From positions 1-48,941 of the forward strand of contig JAFLCE010000022.1 of assembly GCA_017303655.1 (NCBI GenBank): a DNA stretch of 48,941 nt, in the 5' to 3' direction. Of this stretch, positions 24,401 to 33,756 are shown piece after piece. Source of the DNA: Anaerolineae bacterium. Lineage in GTDB: Bacteria > Chloroflexota > Anaerolineae > Anaerolineales > Villigracilaceae. Positions within the stretch are counted from its first letter, which is position 1; the number at the start of each line of letters is the position of its first letter. Both the position numbers and the translations under genes were made by a program. Below the pieces are notes generated by a model. The model did no database searches. It saw only the letters and a list, made by a program, of their open reading frames with translations, and was not told where the DNA came from.

Positions 24401-25132
24401 TTATAAACCAAAATCGATCCAGAAGAATTGTCCCTGTTGAGCAATAACCTCAAAGGTACCCGAGAGCAAAAGCACACCAACAATGATGAGGATGACTCCC
24501 ATGGCAATTTCTACGTAGCGCATGGTCTTGGCATACTTGCGCAGAATGGTCGTGACCCAACCAATGCCAAGAGCGGCGAGAAGGAATGGGATCGCCAGAC
24601 CAGCCGAATAGAAGGAAAGAAGCGTAGCACCTTGAGAGATCGATCCGCCGTTGAGGGCAAGGGTCAAGATCGCGCCGAGAACGGGTCCCACACAAGGAGA
24701 CCAGCCCGCTGAGAAGAAAATTCCCATCATGGCAGAAGAGAGATAGCCCAATTTCGGGTCTGGTGCTTGTTGCACGCGCGTGTCATACGCAAGGAATGGG
24801 ATGTGAAATACGCCGATCATATGCAGCCCAAAGACAATGACGACAATACCGCCGATCTTTGAAAGCCAAAAGCGCAGGTCATACAGTAAGCCACCTGCGA
24901 AGGAAGCTGCCACACCCAAAAGGACAAAAACTATACTGAAGCCAAGCACGAAAGCCAGCCCATGCGAAAAGGTCAGCCAGCGGCTGGGTTTCTGGTCAGC
25001 CCCCGCTGCCCCTGCAGCGATCCCGCCGAGATAGCCTACATAAGCAGGCACTAGCGAAAATACACAAGGGGAAAGGAAGGAAGCCAACCCGGCAAGCAGG
25101 GCAAGCCAAACGGTGATATTTGCAATATCCAT
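24401..25132 (-). CDS. ccdA: CcdA/DsbD-type thiol-disulfide membrane transporter
   Basis: The 243-aa protein has six membrane helices and two family Pro-Cys motifs: FLSPCVFSLVPAYVGYLGG near residue 20 and FFSAGWSPCVGPVLGAIL near residue 140. CcdA carries electrons from cytosolic thioredoxin to the outside, for cytochrome c maturation or thiol repair. It lies just downstream of the L,D-transpeptidase gene and upstream of the Grx-DUF2085 gene, a sensible redox group. Confidence 0.94.
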   Translation of the reverse strand: MDIANITVWLALLAGLASFLSPCVFSLVPAYVGYLGGIAAGAAGADQKPSRWLTFSHGLAFVLGFSIVFVLLGVAASFAGGLLYDLRFWLSKIGGIVVIVFGLHMIGVFHIPFLAYDTRVQQAPDPKLGYLSSAMMGIFFSAGWSPCVGPVLGAILTLALNGGSISQGATLLSFYSAGLAIPFLLAALGIGWVTTILRKYAKTMRYVEIAMGVILIIVGVLLLSGTFEVIAQQGQFFWIDFGL

Positions 25133-25156
25133 GAAGGTCTCTCTTGAATAACTAGA

Positions 25157-26323
25157 TTATAGGAAAACAGTTTCGGTGGAATTAATGATGGTGCCATGAT
25201 CTGGCAGGCTCTTGCGTTCTTCACTCTGCGCCAAAGAGATATAGGGCGTTGTCCAGCGGAAGATCCACTTGGCATCTTCGGTCGAGACATTGATACAGCC
25301 GTGAGAACGACGTTCACCAAAAGCGTTATGCCAGAATGCGCCATGGATCGCAATGCCCTCACCGCTGATAAACGTACACCATGGCACGGCAGGCGTGGAA
25401 TAGCCCGCCCCAACCGAACCCGCGGTCATATTCTTGGAAATGATCTTCCAATGCGTAAACAAGGTCCCAGCCGGAGTAGCGTATTCATCAGTCACAATCC
25501 CAGTGACGGGATCATATTTCTTTCCGCTTGAGATGCGAGAGAAGAAAACTTCGCGCGTGCCTTCAAAACAGGAAAGGGTTTGATAATCGAGGTCAACTGA
25601 GATAGTCTTTTCGTTAGGGTCCACATTGGGGTTGATGGGAGTCAATTCATCTTCTGTCAGGATCTTTAACCCGGCACCATCTGCCCAGAAAAATTCACCA
25701 TAGGCACCATAGCCATAGCCTTTGCCATAGGCATCTTCATTCCAGCGATATTCAGGGAAGCCGTTGCTAGTGCGGACCTGATCGATCCATACCACTTGTC
25801 CGTAATACAAGCGCGGTGGGAAGTTATATGTAATGTGATCTTGAAGCCATGGCGAAGCGACTTGCCCATCATGGGCAAGTTCAACATAAGGCACTGTAAC
25901 TTCTGCCCAAAAGCCCTGTCCGTTTGGCAACTCAGTCACAGGAGTGTTTGGTTGGTTGCGCGTGAGCTGTACTACAGGTGCATACACATAGCCTTGCGGA
26001 GTTTCCACATAGCGTTGAGTTGAAAGCCCACCAACCACATTGCCCAGCACTTCACGGCTCCACTCCACCAGCGAGTCTGCGCCAAGTTTACCCACCGAGG
26101 TATTAAGATTCGGGTCATTGGTGGGACGGTTACGAATATCAACATCTGGCTCAGTAACGCGCCCAATAATAGCGCTGCCCGGAAATTGCGGTAACCGTTT
26201 GGGTTGGCTAAAAATCGACCAACGGAAATCAATATCATGTGCAGTGATCGGGGTGAATGCCATGGCACCCAAACCCAACCCAGCTAGTTTAATAAAATCT
26301 CTACGGGATAAATATCGTCTCAT
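25157..26323 (-). CDS. Tat-exported L,D-transpeptidase (YkuD domain)
   Basis: The 388-aa protein starts with a twin-arginine signal SRRDFIK (residues 6-12) and a hydrophobic stretch. A middle domain of about 200 residues (SH3-like, with RNRPTNDPN and Tyr/Trp-rich parts) is followed by a YkuD catalytic domain with HGAFWHNAFGERRSHGCINVS, which has the catalytic Cys in SHGC. The enzyme would make 3-3 cross-links in peptidoglycan or attach proteins. A paralogue is at 42817-43905. An AAGGTGA site lies 4 nt upstream. Confidence 0.93.
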   Translation of the reverse strand: MRRYLSRRDFIKLAGLGLGAMAFTPITAHDIDFRWSIFSQPKRLPQFPGSAIIGRVTEPDVDIRNRPTNDPNLNTSVGKLGADSLVEWSREVLGNVVGGLSTQRYVETPQGYVYAPVVQLTRNQPNTPVTELPNGQGFWAEVTVPYVELAHDGQVASPWLQDHITYNFPPRLYYGQVVWIDQVRTSNGFPEYRWNEDAYGKGYGYGAYGEFFWADGAGLKILTEDELTPINPNVDPNEKTISVDLDYQTLSCFEGTREVFFSRISSGKKYDPVTGIVTDEYATPAGTLFTHWKIISKNMTAGSVGAGYSTPAVPWCTFISGEGIAIHGAFWHNAFGERRSHGCINVSTEDAKWIFRWTTPYISLAQSEERKSLPDHGTIINSTETVFL

Positions 26324-26401
26324 AGTTCACCTTAAATTCCATTTCTTTTAATAAGCATACCTGCAAACAAAAACAGCGTCAACAGCATGGTGAGAGTGAG
26401 A

Positions 26402-27061
26402 TTAATCTGTAAGGTATTCTTCCAATGCGCGCAGACAATTGGAGCTTAGCTTATGCCCGACTTCGTCTTCACAATAGGTGATCGAAGCGCCAGCCTGCTC
26501 GAGCAATTGCATTGAAGCTCGCGCGCGGTCGATCGGCACCAACTCATCTTGCGTGCCATGTGCCACAAAAACATGCTTGCCTTGCAAGGCGCGGCGTTCG
26601 GTATATTCTTCCAAACCAGAAGGCGCGAAGCCCGCCAGCACTCCCATCTTACGGATGCGGTCCGGGAAAGCCATGCCCAATACATTGACCATTGCCCCAC
26701 CCTGACTGAATCCGATCACATCGAATTGCTGCGCCTCAACCTTAACCGAAGCTGCGTACTCGTCTATGAGTTGGATCAAACTCTCAGCGGCGGGTAAAAG
26801 CATATCGAGGCTGGGCCTGCCAAAGGTCAGCGGTTGAGGCGGGCGCCAGGAAAAGCCCTGAGGGTCGGCAGGGTGCGGCGCACGCGGAGCGATAATCCAA
26901 TACTGCTCTGAGAATCTTCGAGCGAAGACCCACATGGAATTTTCGTCGCCGGTCCAACCATGGATCATCACCAGCAGACGCGGGGATGCAACAGCCGCCG
27001 GACGGATTCGCATCGTCCAGTTGTTAAATTCAATCGTTTCGGTCTTCGTCTGTGTTTGCAC
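26402..27061 (-). CDS. Phospholipase/carboxylesterase-like alpha/beta hydrolase
   Basis: The 219-aa protein has an oxyanion strand VMIHGWTGDENSMW, the nucleophile GFSQGG, the acid in HGTQDELVPIDRA and the His in EVGHKLS. This is the predicted esterase pattern of the carboxylesterase group. The first codon is probably GTG 27061, inside the end of the previous gene (32-nt overlap); a later start is possible. The substrate is unknown. Confidence 0.88.
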   Translation of the reverse strand: MQTQTKTETIEFNNWTMRIRPAAVASPRLLVMIHGWTGDENSMWVFARRFSEQYWIIAPRAPHPADPQGFSWRPPQPLTFGRPSLDMLLPAAESLIQLIDEYAASVKVEAQQFDVIGFSQGGAMVNVLGMAFPDRIRKMGVLAGFAPSGLEEYTERRALQGKHVFVAHGTQDELVPIDRARASMQLLEQAGASITYCEDEVGHKLSSNCLRALEEYLTD

Positions 27062-27272
27062 GTTTTACGATCCAGTCCAATCCAAAAAATACGAGAAAGA
27101 TCAAGCCAACCGGAATCAAACCAGCCAGAATACAAAGCATGCCACTGACTGCAGCTCCAAAACCATAGATTGCCCAGATCAGCCCCACGCCAACGATAAA
27201 TAAAAGTAATACCGCGCCCACCCCTATGCGTACATTGGTATCTCTTGCATATTTACGAAGGTCACGGCTCAT
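27030..27272 (-). CDS. Small two-helix membrane protein
   Basis: The 80-aa protein has a basic N-terminus (MSRDLRKYARDTNVR), a membrane helix at about 16-36, another at about 40-65 and a charged tail. The two helices are rich in Gly, as if they pack tightly. It overlaps the patatin gene by 4 nt (ATGA) and the hydrolase gene by 32 nt, so the three form an operon. No family is recognised. Confidence 0.75.
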   Translation of the reverse strand: MSRDLRKYARDTNVRIGVGAVLLLFIVGVGLIWAIYGFGAAVSGMLCILAGLIPVGLIFLVFFGLDWIVKRANTDEDRND

Positions 27273-28150
27273 TCAACACCTTTGAATACACGCCTGCTAA
27301 GCCGGGTTATCCAGCCGGTTTCAAGTTTTAACTTGGGCAATGCTTCTATCATTGCATCTTCACCCAATTGAGCGATCTCTTCAACGACAACTTTATCCAA
27401 AAGTTCAACATGCTGCACCGCCGGGCGGACAATGACCTCGGGCTTGTCTACTTGCAGTCGCAGATATGAAATGTAACGTGAGGAAATATCCACTGAACGC
27501 AGGAAGACATCCAACGATTGAGCAAGCGATATGCGCGCCAAGCTTTCAGCAATGGGGCGTGGAACAATGCTTGGAATGGGCAGGTTATAACTGCGCACGG
27601 GTTTATCGATGGGGTCGTTTAAAACTACCGCCACAACTGGAATATTCGGGGCGAGCATACGCGCGACCGAAACCGGAACCGGATTCAGAACACCGCCATC
27701 GATCAAGCTCCAACCATTGAAATGCTGAACCGGAAAAATGCCCGGTAAAGCAATGGTGGCGAGTAAGGCATCTCGCAAGCTGCCTTCATTGATAACAACT
27801 TCGGTGCCGCTGTTAATATCGACAGCGGTTACGGCACAGGGAAACCGTGTTTGGTTGAAGGTTTTATCCCCCACAACCCGATCTAATAAATGGCGTACCC
27901 CAGCCAGACCTAAAAACGAAGCCCCATCTTGCGGGGCACGCCCATACAAGGTTTTTTGATCGACTGATTCAAAGATCGCCAAGATCTCTTTCGGAGAATA
28001 CCCCAGGGAGTAGAGAACTCCTACCAACCCACCAAAGCTTGTCCCTGCCACAGCGCGGACTTTATATTCTTCTCTCTCGAGGCAGCGCAATACGCCAATA
28101 TGAGCATTGCCTTTGGCACCGCCGCCCCCTAATGCTAATGTGATTTCCAT
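27269..28150 (-). CDS. Patatin-like phospholipase (RssA-like)
   Basis: The 293-aa protein has LALGGGGAKG (oxyanion hole, residues 5-14), GTSFGG with the nucleophile Ser, and DGGVLNPVPV with the catalytic Asp. It fits bacterial patatins of the RssA/YlbK class, which hydrolyse acyl lipids. It is the first gene of an operon with the small membrane protein and the esterase-like hydrolase, which together suggest lipid turnover. Confidence 0.93.
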   Translation of the reverse strand: MEITLALGGGGAKGNAHIGVLRCLEREEYKVRAVAGTSFGGLVGVLYSLGYSPKEILAIFESVDQKTLYGRAPQDGASFLGLAGVRHLLDRVVGDKTFNQTRFPCAVTAVDINSGTEVVINEGSLRDALLATIALPGIFPVQHFNGWSLIDGGVLNPVPVSVARMLAPNIPVVAVVLNDPIDKPVRSYNLPIPSIVPRPIAESLARISLAQSLDVFLRSVDISSRYISYLRLQVDKPEVIVRPAVQHVELLDKVVVEEIAQLGEDAMIEALPKLKLETGWITRLSRRVFKGVE

Positions 28151-28249
28151 TTCTTTTTGTAGCCTTTCTAAATTACCACTCTAATAGACTGGGCGAACGC
28201 GTGAGATTATACCTACTTCACTCCGTATCGCTATTTCGCCCGGTGTGAC

Positions 28250-29281
28250 CTACTCCCCTTTGGGGTCACGAATCAACCAGACTGCCATCCCCGCCCCAAC
28301 CATTGCTGCAATGATCAGGATCACAACCAGAATACGCGATGAATTTGTACTTCCAGTTGTTTCTGTGGATTCTTCAGTAGCAGTGGATGTTACTTCCTGT
28401 ACCGGCATTGATGTAGATGATGCCAGAGTCGATGTCGGTGCTAGGGTAATGGTGGCAGCCAAAGTCGCAGTGGATTCGGGCAGTAAGGTAGCAGCCGGGG
28501 TCGCGCCGGTTACTACGAGCAAGTCCTGCCCTTGATATACGATTGAGTCTTCGCCTAGGTTGTTCAATGCCTGAATGTTCTTGATGGTTGTGCCATATGC
28601 AATGGCAATGCTCCATAATGATTGCCCATATTGAACTTTGTGATACACATTACCATCGGGGCGGGCAGTACTAAGCGTAACCGGTACCATAAATTGACTC
28701 ACGCCCGCCGATTCACTTGCACCGCCGGGCACGCTCGTAAGGACTGTAGAAGCACTGCTTTGTTGTTGTCCGCTGCCGGTGGCGGCGGCTGTATCCACCG
28801 CATAATAATAACTATCGCCCGATTGTGAAATGCCCGCACCAATATGGGTAAAGTTACCCGATAGCATCGTGTTCATATGCTCGGCATCCTGCCAGGCAGG
28901 CGGGACTCCATCCCAAGTCATCGGACCGAAGGTATTGACGATATTCTCAGCACGAAAACCACCCAATGAAAGATCACCCGCCAGTGGAAAGCCTAACGAT
29001 ATCAACTGTTGGGTATAGGTGATACCACCAGGGCGTGAGTGTGTCACCTGCCCGCTGGATGCCATATAGTCTGCTTGCGCTTGAGCAGATTGCATCAGAA
29101 TTGGGTGCGAAGGCAGAGGAGCCAATCCGTATGAAATGCGCAAACCATTAACGGCATCGATCAACTGATAAGGCGAGGTGATCTGATGCTGTGGGCGGGC
29201 TTGCGCATCCCGTTTGGGGAAGCCGCTCAATACCAAAGCCAATACGATAAAGAAAATATAAAACAGGTACGACTTTTTCAT
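28250..29281 (-). CDS. CAP/SCP-domain protein with LysM and C-terminal membrane anchor
   Basis: The 343-aa protein has a signal-like helix (about 6-22), a CAP domain (about 35-170) with VTHSRPGG, GFRAENI and DAEHMNTMLSGNFTHIGAGI, whose His and Glu residues form the CAP cavity, a LysM domain (about 212-255, VQYGQSLWSIAIAYGTTIKNIQALN) that binds peptidoglycan, a Thr/Ser-rich stem and a last membrane helix (about 318-337) with a basic end. It would sit on the cell surface held at both ends. It overlaps the aminotransferase gene by ATGA. Confidence 0.9.
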   Translation of the reverse strand: MKKSYLFYIFFIVLALVLSGFPKRDAQARPQHQITSPYQLIDAVNGLRISYGLAPLPSHPILMQSAQAQADYMASSGQVTHSRPGGITYTQQLISLGFPLAGDLSLGGFRAENIVNTFGPMTWDGVPPAWQDAEHMNTMLSGNFTHIGAGISQSGDSYYYAVDTAAATGSGQQQSSASTVLTSVPGGASESAGVSQFMVPVTLSTARPDGNVYHKVQYGQSLWSIAIAYGTTIKNIQALNNLGEDSIVYQGQDLLVVTGATPAATLLPESTATLAATITLAPTSTLASSTSMPVQEVTSTATEESTETTGSTNSSRILVVILIIAAMVGAGMAVWLIRDPKGE

Positions 29282-30423
29282 TTCGAAAGCAATTTCTCCA
29301 AGGCATGGAGCAAATGATCCATATCACGTTTAGAATTATATCCCTGCACCGAGAGGCGGATTAATTTATTCTCATTCCATGCGAGCACAGGAATTTCGAT
29401 GCGATAGTCATCGTATAACTTTGTTTTGAGCCAGGCAATATCAGTATCCGCTGGCAGGGAGGAAACTGTCATTTGGGCGAACCAGGTTTCAGGGTCGGAA
29501 TGAAGCGGGGCGATTCCGGTCAGCGCATGGATTCGTTTCCACGTATCCACTGCCAGGCGATGACAAGCGGCTCGCACCTTCGCCCAGTCTTGATCCTGTT
29601 GAAATTGAATCGCCATCGGGACGGTTAAGAACGCGGCGACATCGCGTGTGCCCCACCATTCATTTTGATCAATGAACGCAGACTCGCCCGGCAGTTCGGG
29701 TTCGTAGCCCCATGAAACGACCAAAGGTTTTAGCAAATGTTGAACTTCAGGACGGGCATATAAAAAGCCTGCGCCTTTCGGGGCACACAACCACTTGTGT
29801 AGATTCCCGCCGTAAAAATCTGCGCCGAGTTCATCCAGATTCAAAGGGATCTGCCCGGCAACATGAGCGCCATCGATGATGGTGAGAATATTTTTCTCAT
29901 GCGCACGTTGAATGATCTCTTTGACTGGGAAAATGGTAGCAGTTGGTGAAGTAATATGGCTGAGAAATATAACGCGTGTATTAGGCGTAACGCCGCGCCA
30001 GAATGAATCGACAAAAGCATCCACGGAAGAAAGGTCAACCGCTTGGTTGATGTAAGCAAAGCCGCGTTCTTTGGCAAGGAAGCGCCAGGTGCGATCCATG
30101 GCGCCATATTCATGATTCGAGGTCAGAACTTCATCCCCGATGCCCAGTTCCAATGAACGCGCCGCGATGTTCAAGGCAACGGTCACGTTTTGAGCGTAGA
30201 TCACATTCTGGGCGTTGGTGCCAAGATAGGTTGCCAATGCTTCACGCGCAGTACGCATCAAATCGTTGAAGCGCCGCCCTAAAAATTCCACAGGTTGGTT
30301 CTCCAACTCACGCTGCCAACGTTGATACTCCGCAAAAACTGGTTTTGGCGTAGCCCCAAAGGAGCCGTGATTAAGAAATGTGACGGATGGGTCGAGCAGG
30401 AAATGTCTTTTGAGTTTGAACAT
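29278..30423 (-). CDS. Class V aminotransferase (isopenicillin N epimerase-like)
   Basis: The 381-aa PLP enzyme starts FLLDPSVTFLNHGSFGATP, with the PLP Asp in IIDGAHVAGQIPLNLDELGADFYGGNLHKWLCAPKGAGFLY and the Schiff-base Lys in LHKW. This pattern is that of the isopenicillin N epimerase / cysteine desulfurase-like clade; the true substrate is not clear. The mRNA is likely leaderless (TATAAT 7 nt upstream). A decayed copy of its central part is found at 33649-33753. Confidence 0.93.
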   Translation of the reverse strand: MFKLKRHFLLDPSVTFLNHGSFGATPKPVFAEYQRWQRELENQPVEFLGRRFNDLMRTAREALATYLGTNAQNVIYAQNVTVALNIAARSLELGIGDEVLTSNHEYGAMDRTWRFLAKERGFAYINQAVDLSSVDAFVDSFWRGVTPNTRVIFLSHITSPTATIFPVKEIIQRAHEKNILTIIDGAHVAGQIPLNLDELGADFYGGNLHKWLCAPKGAGFLYARPEVQHLLKPLVVSWGYEPELPGESAFIDQNEWWGTRDVAAFLTVPMAIQFQQDQDWAKVRAACHRLAVDTWKRIHALTGIAPLHSDPETWFAQMTVSSLPADTDIAWLKTKLYDDYRIEIPVLAWNENKLIRLSVQGYNSKRDMDHLLHALEKLLSK

Positions 30424-30430
30424 GGACTTG

Positions 30431-30436
30431 ATTATA
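30431..30436 (-). promoter_or_regulatory. -10 box of the aminotransferase gene
   Basis: TATAAT on the minus strand lies 7 nt before ATG 30423. Confidence 0.6.
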
Positions 30437-30530
30437 CGAGAAGATGTCAGTCATAACTTCTATTTATCTCGCTCAAATAGGACAATCCCATTCATTGAAG
30501 TTCGCGTAAAAGACGAGTTGAGGTGGCTTA

Positions 30531-30674
30531 TCAATTTTCCAGGAAAATTACTCGCACCGGATTTGGGTCTGGGAAACCGGCAATACTAAAACGGATCGAT
30601 ATTAATATTGCCAACATCAGACATAATAAGACAAAACCTAATATCCATTTACCCAAACTACAAACCATCTTCAT
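30531..30674 (-). CDS. Small single-helix membrane protein, 47 aa
   Basis: I found this short gene by hand. Its ATG overlaps the stop of the 497-aa membrane protein by ATGA, which makes real translation likely. The product starts MKMVCSLGKW, has a membrane helix at about residues 11-30 and a short Pro-rich tail ending VIFLEN. No family is recognised. By coupling it may be a partner of the two large membrane proteins upstream. Confidence 0.5.
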   Translation of the reverse strand: MKMVCSLGKWILGFVLLCLMLAILISIRFSIAGFPDPNPVRVIFLEN

Positions 30675-32164
30675 TTATCACCTTTACTGAGAAAACCTAT
30701 CAACCAAATCCGGAACTTTGAAGGCTGCCTTGAGCCTGACGAACCCACAGCCCGCAATCGGGTAAACAAGGTGAGCAGAAAAATGTACCCAATTATGCCC
30801 GCTTGAATGAATGCCTCGGTTGCATTACGATTTTGTTTATCACCAATAAAGCTAAGCAGTACATATCCACCTATGGATATTTCCATCAATAACAATGTCA
30901 ACCAAAGAGGTTCTTTAGGAATATTTCTCCGCAAAAGATAGAATGCTATCACTATAGAAAGTAGTGAAAGAATAGGCATCATCTTAACCTGATATGCTGC
31001 TATATTGCCAGTATAGATAAAATCTGGATGTGGAAAATATCCTGACATCATTATTATGAATGGCAACAGGAACAAACTGCCAAGTAAAGCAATTTTTTGT
31101 AATTCTATCTGAACCCCATAGATGATCCAGGTCAACATAACCACGGTAAGAAAAAATAAGGATGCCCTTGCCGCAAAAGGCATGGCAACTACCATTTGGT
31201 GGTAAGGCGCATAAGGCCATTTCTGGATAATAGACAATCCCATTTTCGGGGTGGTGACTGCCCGATCCAGGCTGAATTTATTGATGTTGTACTTACCTTC
31301 CTCATAAGTGTCCAACTGGACACGTTCTACTGGCTCGTAGTGTAGGCAGCAATAGCTATAATCGATACCAATAATCAAAGTAAAATCTCTAACATCTCGT
31401 GCCTCTTGGACGATAAAAGAGTATCCATCCATCGACCAGGTTTTATACTCAATCAGAATGGTTTTCTGTTCTCCCTGTTGCAATGTGGATTCCCATACCA
31501 GCCCGCCATTTTTGTATGCCCAATTCACTGGTTTGTCATTCATCTTTACCGAGATTTTTTCATAGAGTTTTGCCCCGCCAAACAAAGGGAAATAAAAACG
31601 AGTCTCCGTCTGCTCGGTAAGGGTATTGATTACATCATATTCGTAGGCGGCTTTCATAGAGTACGCATTGAAGGTTGCATCGCGATTACCCCAATCGGCT
31701 CCTTGTAAGTACACTCTACCTAAAAAACGAGAAATGCTATTCTCAACCAGCACTTGTTCACTGCGGATGGTTTTGTAAAGAGCGGGATTTTCTGGCAGAG
31801 GCTCAACCGATTCAATCCATTTGTATTGGGTTACTTGCAAATCCTGCTGCTGAAAGAAACTATCACCATAAATTTTCTCCCATTCTTGATAGGCAGTATA
31901 GCTACGGCTTCCCAGTCTAGAAAATGATCCATGGGCGTTTTCAAAAGCAGTGGTATTACTGGCAAGCAGAAAGTACACCATGGCTGCCAGTGCCGCAAAA
32001 ATTAATGATTTACCCAACGCTTCAGCAATTGCCTGGAGCCAGTTTTTTTGGGACGCCAATTGATGGACGGTGATGCCGAATAGCAGAACCACAACAACTG
32101 CCAACAACAAGCTACCAAACGGCTCTTTGTTGACCCAGTTGGTGAGGATCATTTGAAGGGACAT
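30671..32164 (-). CDS. Membrane protein of unknown function, paralogue 2
   Basis: The 497-aa protein has two N-terminal helices (about 17-34 and 43-65), an extracytoplasmic beta-rich domain of about 250 residues, and five to six C-terminal helices (about 325-480). It shares its layout with the gene just upstream, including the ATFNAYS..YEY / DVDLEYQI block, the FTFPL/FYFPLFGGAKLYE block, and the PYAP/PYAL entry to the last helices. It resembles CreD-type topology but I see no firm family match. Three nt separate it from the paralogue, so the two are an operon. Confidence 0.85.
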   Translation of the reverse strand: MSLQMILTNWVNKEPFGSLLLAVVVVLLFGITVHQLASQKNWLQAIAEALGKSLIFAALAAMVYFLLASNTTAFENAHGSFSRLGSRSYTAYQEWEKIYGDSFFQQQDLQVTQYKWIESVEPLPENPALYKTIRSEQVLVENSISRFLGRVYLQGADWGNRDATFNAYSMKAAYEYDVINTLTEQTETRFYFPLFGGAKLYEKISVKMNDKPVNWAYKNGGLVWESTLQQGEQKTILIEYKTWSMDGYSFIVQEARDVRDFTLIIGIDYSYCCLHYEPVERVQLDTYEEGKYNINKFSLDRAVTTPKMGLSIIQKWPYAPYHQMVVAMPFAARASLFFLTVVMLTWIIYGVQIELQKIALLGSLFLLPFIIMMSGYFPHPDFIYTGNIAAYQVKMMPILSLLSIVIAFYLLRRNIPKEPLWLTLLLMEISIGGYVLLSFIGDKQNRNATEAFIQAGIIGYIFLLTLFTRLRAVGSSGSRQPSKFRIWLIGFLSKGDK

Positions 32165-32167
32165 TCT

Positions 32168-33592
32168 TTAACTTACCCCTTCGCGGACTTCCTGCTTATC
32201 TTTATGATTATTGACATACAAGGACAGGATGGTGATGTACAGAATCAGCCCGGCTTGCAGCAGCATATTGAATGCATTCTGATCGGACAGCTCGGTAAGC
32301 AAACCCGATACAGGATATGCAATGGTAAAGAAAGTGACCAACATATAAATGATGATACGCAAGGGTCTTGACGGTAATTTACGGAAAAGCAGGAAAGTCA
32401 GGAAGAGAGTCAATGCCGCGCCAAGAAGCAAGGCACCCCAAAATCCGAAGAAATAATCGCTGATGGCAGACATCAACAGGAATTGCATGGTGTACACAGC
32501 CGAAAGCAAGGCAAGGTCAAGGAATTGTACTTTCAAGCCCCAAATCAACATGGTAAGGGCGAGCATGGCGCCGAGCAGTGTCAGAGCATAGGGTGAAATG
32601 ACCAAAACACGCAAAACCTGCGCACCCGGTTGTTGAGGTTGCGCCAAAGCGACACCCATGCCAGCTACTGTAATGGCACGATCCAGTTCCCAAGTCAAAA
32701 TGGAACCGTTTCCATCCGGTGTGGATTCGATCTTGGTGGGAGTGATCACGCCGTCGGGGTAGTTGAGAAGAGAAACGGGCAGGCGATCGACCGTAAGGGT
32801 GAGGATAAAATCCTTGATCTCGCGCTGGACCGGAATCTGATAGTAGAAATAATCCATGCCGCGTGAGTAATAAGTAATATGGATCGTGCTTTTTTGGAGC
32901 GGTTTCATTTTTGTCGTCCAAGAAACAAGATCGGTGGCAAAACGCAGGTCAGCGCTGAGGTCTTTATTATCCATGGTGACGATAAAATCTTCAAACAGAG
33001 TTTGCCCGGCAGACAGTGGGAATGTAAACGTAGCATCGGTAGTGATATCCGAATCATTGATGATCTGGTATTCCAGATCGACATCTACAGTGTAGCCGCT
33101 GTATAAGGCATAGCCTTTTTGGCGTTCGTTGAGTTTCATGTACGCATCCCCATTGAAGCTCAGGATGCTGTTTTGAGGGACTTCCTGGGTTTGAATGATA
33201 GTACGATAGATTGGAGGAGACGTGGGGTCTTCACGTGGAAGCTCTTCTTTCACTTCCACTTCATGCGTGTGGTTAACTGTAAGTTCAACCTGGGTATGAG
33301 GACGCCCCCAAATGGACCAGGCGCTTTCACGGCTAATATCTGAAAGACTTCCGTGTGTGGAGTAATACGTGTTGGTATTTTCGTTGAGGATCGCGCGGAA
33401 TGCCCACAACAGCCCGAGAAAGAGCGCTGCTGAGACAGCAGCTTCGATGATCTTACGCATCCAAGGCCAGAAATCTCCCGAGGTCTCTTTGTAGGATGCG
33501 AAGGCAGAACCAAACAACACTACGGCAGTTGTGACCATGAGCATACTAACAGCAGGTTCAAGAGTGAACCAGTTAATGATTTTATCTAACAT
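32168..33592 (-). CDS. Membrane protein of unknown function, paralogue 1
   Basis: ATG 33592 has GGAGG with ideal spacing, so I reject the TTG at 33604. The 474-aa protein has the same order of parts as the next gene: two helices, an extracytoplasmic domain with many Thr/Asp-rich beta strands, and a C-terminal block of five to six helices. An adhesion, sensing or transport role is possible. The tandem arrangement suggests that the two copies form a hetero-complex. Confidence 0.85.
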   Translation of the reverse strand: MLDKIINWFTLEPAVSMLMVTTAVVLFGSAFASYKETSGDFWPWMRKIIEAAVSAALFLGLLWAFRAILNENTNTYYSTHGSLSDISRESAWSIWGRPHTQVELTVNHTHEVEVKEELPREDPTSPPIYRTIIQTQEVPQNSILSFNGDAYMKLNERQKGYALYSGYTVDVDLEYQIINDSDITTDATFTFPLSAGQTLFEDFIVTMDNKDLSADLRFATDLVSWTTKMKPLQKSTIHITYYSRGMDYFYYQIPVQREIKDFILTLTVDRLPVSLLNYPDGVITPTKIESTPDGNGSILTWELDRAITVAGMGVALAQPQQPGAQVLRVLVISPYALTLLGAMLALTMLIWGLKVQFLDLALLSAVYTMQFLLMSAISDYFFGFWGALLLGAALTLFLTFLLFRKLPSRPLRIIIYMLVTFFTIAYPVSGLLTELSDQNAFNMLLQAGLILYITILSLYVNNHKDKQEVREGVS

Positions 33593-33648
33593 GATATCCT
33601 CCAATATTTTTTGGTAAGCCGCTAAATAAAATTATTACACAGAATTAG

Positions 33649-33753
33649 CTTCCTTGCTGCCGTAAAAATCTACACCGAATAAATCAAGATGTAATGGAAT
33701 TCCCCCATAACTTATACATTATCTATGATGATAGAAATCCTCTTTTGTTTGGG
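33649..33753 (-). pseudogene. Decayed fragment of a class V aminotransferase
   Basis: On the minus strand this stretch reads IIIDNV-stop-VMG, then after a one-base shift IPLHLDLFGVDFYGS. The intact enzyme at 29278-30423 has IIDGAHVAG then IPLNLDELGADFYGG in the same order. About 35 codons of the PLP region survive with one stop and one frameshift. The fragment ends at the GNAT gene. It is a relic of a second, lost paralogue. Confidence 0.65.
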
Positions 33754-33756
33754 CTT

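Noticed and set aside
30671-33592. Assigning the paralogous membrane proteins to CreD
   Set aside because: Only the general topology is alike; I see no diagnostic motif.
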